Assembly: GCA_036381215.1 (NCBI GenBank)
Contig: DASVDF010000117.1
Span: forward strand, 1 to 16,381
From: IDS-8 sp036381215
GTDB lineage: Bacteria; Pseudomonadota; Gammaproteobacteria; Steroidobacterales; Woeseiaceae
Length of the DNA stretch: 16,381 bases
Reading direction: 5' to 3'
The position numbers were made by a program, and so were the translations under genes. The notes beneath the pieces are model-generated. The model made no database searches and was not told where the DNA came from. It saw nothing but the letters and a program-made list of their open reading frames with translations. Each line of letters starts with the position of its first letter. Position 1 is the stretch's first letter. Below, piece after piece: positions 7,848 to 13,039 of this stretch.

Positions 7848-8419
7848 TCCCGCGGCTGCTCCACACGAGCATGCTGCTGCTCGCGGCCGGCGGCGCGGCC
7901 GCCGCCGACCTGCGCGAGATCTCAGTCGAATACGAGAACGACCGCTACTACCTGCAATCGGAGGTCTGGTTCGCCGCGCCGCGCGAGGAGATCTACCGCG
8001 TGCTGACGGATTACGACGACTACGAGCGCATCTCGAGCGCGTTCGTCGAAGCCTATGACGTGGCGCCGGACGAGCAGGGACGGCCGCGCTTCTTTACGCG
8101 CATGGAAGGCTGCCTGCTGCTGTTCTGCCGCTCGGTGGAGCGCTTCGGCTACCTGCTGCTCCAGCCGCGCGAGGAGATCGTCGCCGTCACCGAGCCCGCG
8201 CGCAGCGATTTCAAGTTCTGCCGCGAGCGCTGGCGGCTGGAGCGCGACGGCGAGGGCACACTGCTCTATTACGATTTCGAGATGGAGCCCGATTTCTGGG
8301 TGCCGCCGGTCATCGGCCCGTGGATCATCAAGCGCACGCTGGCGCACGACGGCATGGACGCGATCGGCCGCATCGAGGCGCTGGCGCTCGGCAAGACGCC
8401 GAAGCCCGTCGGCGAGTGA
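7844..8419 (+). CDS. Exported SRPBCC/START-like (polyketide cyclase-type fold) protein
   Basis: A 191-residue protein with a short signal-like N-terminus (LLHTSMLLLAAGGAAAADL, predicted cut near AAA-AD at about residue 20). The mature part has the SRPBCC helix-grip pattern: VWFAAPREEIYRVLTDYDDY (about residues 41-60), then alternating strands, and a long C-terminal helix from PPVIGPWIIKRTLAHDGMDA onward. This fold forms a hydrophobic cavity that binds lipids or other small hydrophobic ligands. A cysteine pair is possible among the two cysteines of CLLLFC (about 90-95) and C126. The GTG start overlaps the asmA-like stop as GTGA, implying translational coupling. An internal ATG at 7871 is an alternative but would trim the basic end of the signal. 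A partner role with the AsmA-like protein in lipid handling is inference. Confidence 0.7.
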   Translation: MIPRLLHTSMLLLAAGGAAAADLREISVEYENDRYYLQSEVWFAAPREEIYRVLTDYDDYERISSAFVEAYDVAPDEQGRPRFFTRMEGCLLLFCRSVERFGYLLLQPREEIVAVTEPARSDFKFCRERWRLERDGEGTLLYYDFEMEPDFWVPPVIGPWIIKRTLAHDGMDAIGRIEALALGKTPKPVGE

Positions 8420-8470
8420 CGCCGTGAGCGATACGCAGCGGATCGCCGACCCGCCCGGATCCGCCTGCTC

Positions 8471-9550
8471 GTGAAGGACGCGAATCCAATCGTCGAGCCC
8501 GGCGCGCATGACACCTTCGCCGCGCGCCTCCTCGCCTGGCACGCCGCCCACGGGCGCAAGGACCTGCCGTGGCAGGCAGAACGCACGCCGTATCGCGTGT
8601 GGGTGTCCGAGATCATGCTCCAGCAGACGCAGGTGGCGACCGTCATTCCCTATTACCTGCGCTTCATGGCGGCGTTCCCCGACGTGCGCACGCTGGCTCG
8701 CGCCGACCTCGACGCGGTGCTGCGGCGGTGGGCCGGCCTCGGCTATTACGCCCGCGCGCGCAACCTGCATCGCGCCGCCGCGCTCGTCGTCGAGCGTCAC
8801 GGCGAAGTGCCGGAGCGCTTCGAGGACCTCCTCGCGCTGCCGGGGATCGGCCGCTCGACCGCCGGCGCGATCCTGTCGCTGTCCCGCGGCGAGCGCCATG
8901 CCATCCTCGACGGCAACGTGAAGCGCGTGCTGGCACGTCATGCGGCCGTCCCGGGCTGGCCCGGCAGCGCGCCGGTCGCGGCCGCGCTGTGGGAGGTCGC
9001 CGAGCGCCACACGCCGCACGCCGAAGTGGCCGCGTACAACCAGGCGATGATGGATCTGGGTGCCACCGTCTGCACGCGCGTGCCCGCCTGCGAGCGTTGC
9101 CCCGTGGCGGACGACTGCCGCGCCCGCGCGCAGGGTCGCATCGCGGATTTCCCGGGCAGGCGCCCGCGCCGGGAACGGCCCGCGAAGCAGACGCACATGG
9201 CGCTCGCGCTTTGCGGCGGTCACCTGTACCTCGAACGGCGAGCCGCTTCCGGAATCTGGGGCGGGCTGTGGAGCCTGCCGGAATTTCCGGAGGAGGGCGC
9301 TATCCTCGACTGGTGCGAGCAGAGCCTCGCGGCGACGCTCGTCGCGCTCGAGCGCTGGGAGCCGCTCCGGCACAGCTTCAGTCATTACGACCTCGACATC
9401 CTGCCCGTCGCGCTGCGCCTCGCTACGCCGCCGCGCGCCCTCGCCGACACGGACGCCGCAGTCTGGTACCGTGTGAGCGAGGCGCCGCGCTTCGGCATCG
9501 CGGCGCCGGTCCAACGCCTGATCGACAAGCTGAGGACCGACATCCCGTAG
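8471..9550 (+). CDS. mutY: A/G-specific adenine DNA glycosylase MutY
   Basis: Base-excision repair glycosylase that removes adenine mispaired with 8-oxoguanine. The 359-residue protein has WVSEIMLQQTQV with the catalytic glutamate (E47), the helix-hairpin-helix LPGIGRSTAGAI (about 123-134), the catalytic aspartate in ILDGNV (D147), an iron-sulfur cluster region at C201, C207, C210 and C216, and a C-terminal NUDIX-like 8-oxoguanine recognition domain (about 240-350: GIWGGLWSLPEFP, RHSFSHYDLDI). The first cysteine spacing is C-x5-C rather than the usual C-x6-C. The GTG at 8471 is the first possible start after the in-frame stop at 8417-8419 and gives an N-terminus about 13 residues longer than E. 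coli MutY; its ribosome binding site is weak. The TAG stop lies inside a REP-like repeat. The next gene is yggX, as in E. coli. Confidence 0.95.
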   Translation: MKDANPIVEPGAHDTFAARLLAWHAAHGRKDLPWQAERTPYRVWVSEIMLQQTQVATVIPYYLRFMAAFPDVRTLARADLDAVLRRWAGLGYYARARNLHRAAALVVERHGEVPERFEDLLALPGIGRSTAGAILSLSRGERHAILDGNVKRVLARHAAVPGWPGSAPVAAALWEVAERHTPHAEVAAYNQAMMDLGATVCTRVPACERCPVADDCRARAQGRIADFPGRRPRRERPAKQTHMALALCGGHLYLERRAASGIWGGLWSLPEFPEEGAILDWCEQSLAATLVALERWEPLRHSFSHYDLDILPVALRLATPPRALADTDAAVWYRVSEAPRFGIAAPVQRLIDKLRTDIP

Positions 9551-9573
9551 GAGCGCGCACCGCGCGCGACCGA
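9547..9573 (+). repeat. REP-like hairpin repeat, copy 1 (carries the mutY stop codon)
   Basis: The head GTAGGAGC is followed by CGCGC-AC-CGCGCGCGA, a GC-rich stem with a tiny loop, and then CCGA. The TAG of the head is the mutY stop codon (9548-9550). It is in direct orientation with copy 2, 37 bases away. Confidence 0.85.
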
Positions 9574-9583
9574 ACACGGGCAC

Positions 9584-9610
9584 GTAGGAGCGCGCATTGC
9601 GCGCGACCGA
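9584..9610 (+). repeat. REP-like hairpin repeat, copy 2
   Basis: Same head (GTAGGAGC) and tail (GCGCGCGACCGA) as copy 1, with ATT in the loop. It lies in the mutY-yggX space and ends 21 bases before the yggX ATG, so it could affect read-through or mRNA stability between the two genes. Confidence 0.85.
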
Positions 9611-9631
9611 CCGCAGACATGGTGAATCGAG

Positions 9632-9895
9632 ATGCGAACCGTTAAGTGCGTGGTGCTCGGACGAGAAGCCGAAGGGCTGGACTACGTCCCCTATCCCGGC
9701 GAGCTCGGCCGGCGGATCTTCGAGAACGTCTCCAAGGAAGGCTGGCAGCGCTGGCTCGCCCACCAGACCATGCTCATCAACGAATACCGCCTGACCCCCA
9801 TCGAGCCCGAGGCGCGCAAGTTCCTCGAGCGCGAAATGGAGAAATATTTCTTCGGCGAAGGCTCCGCCGCGCCTTCCGGCTACACCCCCGAATAA
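9632..9895 (+). CDS. yggX: Probable Fe(II)-trafficking / oxidative damage protection protein YggX
   Basis: An 87-residue cytoplasmic protein of the YggX family, which is linked to protection of iron-sulfur clusters against oxidative damage. The conserved core is complete: CVVLGREAEGLDYVPYPGEL (about residues 6-25), RRIFENVSKEGWQRWLAHQT (about 27-46), MLINEYRLTPIEPEARKFLE (about 47-66) and the family ending GYTPE. The single cysteine at residue 6 matches the conserved N-terminal one. The ATG at 9632 is the only sensible start; the ribosome binding site is weak (GGTGA, seven bases ahead). mutY and yggX adjacency is conserved in enterics and pseudomonads. Here two REP-like repeats separate them. 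Length matches the family's usual 85-95 residues. Confidence 0.95.
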   Translation: MRTVKCVVLGREAEGLDYVPYPGELGRRIFENVSKEGWQRWLAHQTMLINEYRLTPIEPEARKFLEREMEKYFFGEGSAAPSGYTPE

Positions 9896-9911
9896 CCGCC
9901 ACCTCTATCCT

Positions 9912-9934
9912 GTCGCGCGCAATGCGCGCCCTAC
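9912..9934 (-). repeat. REP-like hairpin repeat, copy 3 (minus orientation)
   Basis: On the minus strand it reads GTAGGGCGCGC, AT, TGCGCGCGAC, so the head has GGG instead of GGAG. It lies 16 bases after the yggX stop and is oriented against copy 4, so the two could form a larger cruciform between convergent yggX and egtD. Confidence 0.8.
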
Positions 9935-9961
9935 GTTGCCTTGCGGCGGGACTCGGCATCC

Positions 9962-9987
9962 GTGGGAGCGCGCATCGCGCGCGACGA
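9962..9987 (+). repeat. REP-like hairpin repeat, copy 4
   Basis: Reads GTGGGAGCGCGC, AT, CGCGCGCGACGA, with a G for A in the head (GTGGG). It is in the yggX-egtD convergent space, where no intrinsic terminator with a T-run is visible. The repeats may do that job. Confidence 0.8.
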
Positions 9988-9999
9988 ACGGCGGCACGT

Positions 10000-10020
10000 A
10001 CCCGCATTGCGGCTCCTGCA
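10000..10020 (-). repeat. Divergent REP-like repeat with a different stem
   Basis: On the minus strand it reads GCAGGAGCCGC, AAT, GCGGGT. The head GCAGGAGC matches copy 5, but the stem is CCGC/GCGG instead of CGCGC/GCGCG, so both arms have changed together. It abuts copy 5 head to head, giving the perfect 14-base palindrome GCTCCTGCAGGAGC (10012-10025). Confidence 0.55.
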
Positions 10021-10043
10021 GGAGCGCGCATCGCGCGCGATCA
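10018..10043 (+). repeat. REP-like hairpin repeat, copy 5 (abuts egtD stop)
   Basis: Reads GCAGGAGCGCGC, AT, CGCGCGCGATCA. Its tail touches the egtD stop codon (10044-10046 on the minus strand), so egtD transcripts run into the repeat tail first, the opposite orientation to mutY and the Lrp gene. Confidence 0.8.
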
Positions 10044-11021
10044 TCAGCGGCGAACGCAGTACTGGACGCTGAAGAGGCGGTCGTCGTCGGTCCAGACGGT
10101 GTGGACGGTGAAGCCTGCTCTCCCTGCGAGCTCCGCGAACCGGCCGAGCGTGTACTTGTAGGAGCACTCCGTGCGGATGCTCTCGCCCTCGCGGAAGCGG
10201 AAGGTCTCGCCCGCGATGCGCACCGTCTGCGCGCGGCGGCTGACGAGGTGCATCTCGATGCGCCCCGCTTCCTCCGCGTACACGGCACGGTGCGCGAACC
10301 CGCCCGGGTCGAAATTCGCGCCGAACTCGCGGTTCAGTCGCGTGAGCATGTTCAGGTTGAACGCGGCCGTCACGCCTTCCGCATCGTTGTACGCGCGCTC
10401 GAGCACCGCCCGGTCCTTGCGCAGGTCGACACCGATCAAAAGCGCCCCGCCCTCCCCCGCCTCCTGGTGCATCACCCGCAGCAGGTCGAGCGCCGACTCC
10501 GGACCGAAATTGCCGATGGTCGAGCCCGGGAAGTACACGATGTTCCGCAGAGGCATGACCCGCGGCTGCGGCAACTGGAACGGCCGCGTGAAATCCGCCG
10601 CCACCGGCAGCACCTCGATGTGCGGAAAATCCGCCGCGATCTCGGCTGCGGCGGAGTGCAGCTGCACGGGCGAGATGTCCACGGGCACGTACGCGGCCAG
10701 CCGGTCGAGGTGCTCGAGCAGGATGCGCGTTTTCGTGCTCGAGCCGGAGCCGAACTCGATCAGGCTCGCCTGCGGCCCGACCAGCGCGGCGATCTCGTCC
10801 GCGTGGCGGCGCATGATCGCGAGCTCGGTGCGCGTCGGGTAATACTCCGGCAGCTCCGTGATGCGCTCGAAGAGCGCCGACCCGCGCTCGTCGTAGAAGA
10901 ACTTGGGCGACAGGGTCTTCTGCGGGGAGCGGAGCCCCGCGAGGATCTGCGCGAGGTCCTCTTCATGGCGGCCCTCGTCGCTCCTGCCCGGGTCCGGCTT
11001 TGTTGCAGCGGCGCGCGGCAT
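10044..11021 (-). CDS. egtD: L-histidine N-alpha-methyltransferase EgtD (ergothioneine biosynthesis)
   Basis: SAM-dependent enzyme that trimethylates L-histidine to hercynine, the first step of ergothioneine synthesis. The 325-residue protein has the hallmark FFYDERGSALFERITELPEY (about 41-60) and YPTRTE, the SAM site IEFGSGSSTKTRILL (about 88-102), VPVDIS (112-117), YFPGSTIGNF (163-172), and the histidine-pocket region YNDAEGVTAAFNLNML (211-226). The C-terminal EGESIRTECSYKYT is also typical. The ATG at 11021 overlaps the egtB stop as TGATG, so the two are translationally coupled. The frame is open further upstream, but only inside egtB. Substrate identity is from family knowledge. Confidence 0.93.
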   Translation of the reverse strand: MPRAAATKPDPGRSDEGRHEEDLAQILAGLRSPQKTLSPKFFYDERGSALFERITELPEYYPTRTELAIMRRHADEIAALVGPQASLIEFGSGSSTKTRILLEHLDRLAAYVPVDISPVQLHSAAAEIAADFPHIEVLPVAADFTRPFQLPQPRVMPLRNIVYFPGSTIGNFGPESALDLLRVMHQEAGEGGALLIGVDLRKDRAVLERAYNDAEGVTAAFNLNMLTRLNREFGANFDPGGFAHRAVYAEEAGRIEMHLVSRRAQTVRIAGETFRFREGESIRTECSYKYTLGRFAELAGRAGFTVHTVWTDDDRLFSVQYCVRR

Positions 11022-12283
11022 CAGGCGTCCCGCGCCAGCCGGATGCCGAGGTACTGCCAGCGCGCGTCCGGATAGAAGAAGCTGCGATAGCTCGCGCGTA
11101 CGTGCCCGGGCGCGGTCGCGGCGGAACCGCCGCGCACTGTCATCTGGCTGCACATGAACTTGCCGTTGTATTCGCCGAGCGAGCCCGCGAGCGGCCGGAA
11201 CCCGGGATACGCCGTGTATGCCGACGAGGTCCATTCCCAGACGTCGCCGAAGAGCTGCGACTCGCCCTCGGCCGCGGCGACCGGCTGCCAGTAGCGCGCG
11301 TCCGCGAAGTTGCCTTCCACCGGCCGCGCCGCGGCGGCGCTTTCCCACTCCGCTTCCGTCGGCAGGCGGACGCCGGCCCAGCGCGCGTACGCGTCGGCCT
11401 CGTAGTAGCTGACGTGCGCCACCGGGGCTTCCGCGTCGAGCGCGCGCTGCCCGCCCGGCGTGAATTCGGATTCGAGGTCATCACCCCAGTAGAGCGGCCG
11501 GTTCCAGCTGCGTTCCTGCACCGCCGCCCAACCGTCCGACAGCCACAGCGCCGGCTCGCGGTAGCCGCCGGCGCGGATGAACTCGCGGTACTCGCCGTTC
11601 GTCACCAACCGCGAAGCGAGCGCGTGCGGGTGCAGGAGCTCGCGGTGGCGCGGCCGCTCGTTGTCGAACGCGAAGCCCTCGCCCGCCGCGCCGATCTCGA
11701 CGATGCCTTCGCGGCCGCGCCGGAACTCGAGCGCCGGTGCGCTGCGGCGCGGCGGCTCGCGGAGCTCGGGGTTCATGACCGGCCGCAAGGGGTTCACCGA
11801 AAAGACGTGCTTCAGGTCGGTGAGGATCAGCTCCTGGTGCTGCTCCTCGTGGGCGATGCCGAGCGTCGTGCGCTCGATGACGTCGGGCGAAGCGGATTCC
11901 TCGAGCAGCCGGCCCATGGCGTCGTCGACATGCCAGCGGTAATCGATGATCTCGTCGACGCCGGGCCGCGAGAGCAGCCCGCGCTCCGGCCGCCGGTGCA
12001 TCTGGCCGACGCTGTAATAATAGGAGTTGAAGAGGTAGTGCCAGGCGTCGTTGAAACGCCGGTAGCCGGGCGCGTACGGCTCCAGCACGAAGTGCTCGAA
12101 GAACCACGTCACGTGCGCGAGATGCCATTTCGCCGGGCTCACGTCCGGCATGCTCTGCACCGTGAAGTCCTCAGGTCTCAGGTGCTCGCAGAGCGCGAGC
12201 GTCGCACTGCGTGTCCGCGTATAGCGCGCAGACAGCGGTTCGGCGGAGCCGCCGGTACGCGCGGCTTCCCGGGATGCGGCCAT
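11021..12283 (-). CDS. egtB: Hercynine oxygenase/sulfoxide synthase EgtB
   Basis: Non-heme iron enzyme that joins hercynine to a thiol (gamma-glutamylcysteine or cysteine) as a sulfoxide. The 420-residue protein has an N-terminal DinB-like domain (about residues 20-160) with WHLAHVTWFFEHF (about 53-65) and HEEQHQE (about 145-151); the probable iron triad is H54 with H145 and H149. The C-terminal FGE/sulfatase-modifying-like domain (about 190-418) shows VTNGEYREFI, VSYYEADAYARWAGVRLPTE, EWESAA, FGDVWEWTSSAY and SYRSFFYPDARWQYLGIRLA. The ATG at 12283 is upstream of all conserved blocks; only a weak GAGA-type ribosome binding site is visible. Neither egtA, egtC nor egtE is in the window, so direct use of cysteine is possible but unproven. 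A weak promoter (GTGAAA, 17 bases, TAGTCT) may lie about 50 bases upstream. Confidence 0.93.
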   Translation of the reverse strand: MAASREAARTGGSAEPLSARYTRTRSATLALCEHLRPEDFTVQSMPDVSPAKWHLAHVTWFFEHFVLEPYAPGYRRFNDAWHYLFNSYYYSVGQMHRRPERGLLSRPGVDEIIDYRWHVDDAMGRLLEESASPDVIERTTLGIAHEEQHQELILTDLKHVFSVNPLRPVMNPELREPPRRSAPALEFRRGREGIVEIGAAGEGFAFDNERPRHRELLHPHALASRLVTNGEYREFIRAGGYREPALWLSDGWAAVQERSWNRPLYWGDDLESEFTPGGQRALDAEAPVAHVSYYEADAYARWAGVRLPTEAEWESAAAARPVEGNFADARYWQPVAAAEGESQLFGDVWEWTSSAYTAYPGFRPLAGSLGEYNGKFMCSQMTVRGGSAATAPGHVRASYRSFFYPDARWQYLGIRLARDA

Positions 12284-12355
12284 GTAGCTGTCTCGGAAGG
12301 GGGGTGCCTGATCAGACTACGCCAACGGCCAAGAGATTTCACGGCTCGGCCCCCC

Positions 12356-12383
12356 GCAGGAGGGCCCATTGCGCGCGACCGGA
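12356..12383 (+). repeat. Degenerate REP-like repeat, copy 6 (stem broken)
   Basis: Head GCAGGAG and tail GCGCGCGACCGGA are kept, but the left arm is GGGCCCAT and no longer pairs with GCGCGC. Instead GGCCCAT (12363-12369) can pair with ATGGGCC (12390-12396) 20 bases further on. It is upstream of egtB. Confidence 0.65.
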
Positions 12384-12424
12384 CGTTGCATGGGCCGGAA
12401 ACGCCGCAATGGCGGGAGATTACT

Positions 12425-12447
12425 TCGCGCGCGATGCGCGCTCCTAC
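12425..12447 (-). repeat. REP-like hairpin repeat, copy 7 (carries the Lrp-family gene stop codon)
   Basis: On the minus strand it reads GTAGGAGCGCGC, AT, CGCGCGCGA. The TAG of the head (12444-12446) is the stop codon of the Lrp/AsnC gene, the same arrangement as mutY with copy 1. It is inverted relative to copy 6, 41 bases away. Confidence 0.85.
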
Positions 12448-12902
12448 ACCGGGAGCTCGGTGGTTTTGCGCACCGTGCGGATGGCGACGCTCGAGTTCAG
12501 CCGCGCCACCCCCGGCAGGCGCGTCAGCGCCTCGTTGTGCACCCGCTCGAAATCGGCCATGTCGGCGACCACCACGCGCAGCAGGTAGTCGAATTCGCCG
12601 GTTATGAGATAGCACTCCATCACTTCCGGCAGCTCCTGCACCGCGGCTTCGAAGGCCGCGAGCTCGCTCTGCTCCTCGCGGTTCAGGGCGATGTGCACGA
12701 ACACGTTGCCCGCGAGGCCGGCCTGTTTCTGGTCGAGGAGGGCGACATAGCGCTCGATGAGCCCCGATTGCTCGAGCGCCCGCACCCGCCGCAGGCAGGC
12801 GGACTCGGACAGGTTCACCCGCGCCGCGAGCTCCACGTTGCTGATGCGCCCGTCGCGCTGGAGCTCCGTGACGATCTTGCGGTCGAAGCGGTCGAGCTGC
12901 AT
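12444..12902 (-). CDS. Lrp/AsnC-family transcriptional regulator
   Basis: A 152-residue feast/famine regulator. The N-terminal winged helix-turn-helix is LDRFDRKIVTELQRDGRISN (about residues 3-22), VELAARVNLSESACLRRVRA (about 23-42) and LEQSGLIERYVALLD; the RAM ligand-binding/oligomerisation domain follows with VFVHIAL (about 67-73) and VMECYLITGEFDYLLRVVVA (about 94-113). AAGGA sits seven bases before the ATG at 12902. It diverges from ald with 137 bases between, the usual arrangement for an Lrp/AldR-type regulator of alanine dehydrogenase, so alanine or a related amino acid is the likely effector (inference). Its TAG stop comes from a REP-like repeat. It reads toward egtB, and read-through into egtBD is possible, since no T-run terminator is seen between. 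Confidence 0.9.
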   Translation of the reverse strand: MQLDRFDRKIVTELQRDGRISNVELAARVNLSESACLRRVRALEQSGLIERYVALLDQKQAGLAGNVFVHIALNREEQSELAAFEAAVQELPEVMECYLITGEFDYLLRVVVADMADFERVHNEALTRLPGVARLNSSVAIRTVRKTTELPV

Positions 12903-12954
12903 GGCGGTTCCTTGCGTGATCGGTCCAAGACGCGACAGAAAATGCCACGGATCG

Positions 12955-12983
12955 CCCGCTTTGTCACTGATCCGACAAGCGGG
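12955..12983. promoter_or_regulatory. Inverted repeat in the lrp-ald space, candidate operator
   Basis: CCCGCTTTGTC (12955-12965), an 8-base spacer, and GACAAGCGGG (12974-12983) form a nearly perfect dyad with one bulged T. No T-run follows, so a terminator is unlikely. It sits 53 bases before the Lrp-family ATG and just upstream of the ald -10 candidate, covering where a -35 would be, as expected for an Lrp-type control site. Confidence 0.5.
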
Positions 12984-13000
12984 TTGCGGGGTTTCCCGGC

Positions 13001-13006
13001 TATCCT
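13001..13006 (+). promoter_or_regulatory. Candidate -10 element of the ald promoter
   Basis: TATCCT, 33 bases before the ald ATG. No consensus -35 is found 16-18 bases upstream; that position is covered by the end of the dyad at 12955-12983, which would suit a promoter needing an activator. Confidence 0.3.
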
Positions 13007-13021
13007 TGCGGTTCTCATGTA

Positions 13022-13038
13022 CGGACGGGGAGAGTCCG
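13022..13038 (+). promoter_or_regulatory. ald ribosome binding site in a small hairpin loop
   Basis: CGGAC (13022-13026) and GTCCG (13034-13038) are complementary and enclose GGGGAGA, the Shine-Dalgarno sequence, which ends six bases before the ald ATG. A five-pair stem with a seven-base loop would display the site, or could be used to control it. The Shine-Dalgarno call is firm; the hairpin role is speculative. Confidence 0.5.
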
Positions 13039-13039
13039 C

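Noticed and set aside
7922..9763. A 613-codon open frame antisense to the SRPBCC protein and mutY.
   Set aside because: It is a GC-rich antisense shadow; the plus strand has recognisable MutY and SRPBCC motifs and no family was seen in the antisense translation.
9896..10043. A tRNA gene after yggX, as in some pseudomonads, or a CRISPR array because of the repeated units.
   Set aside because: No cloverleaf or GTTCGA-type T-loop was seen, and the repeats alternate in orientation with irregular spacing, unlike CRISPR.
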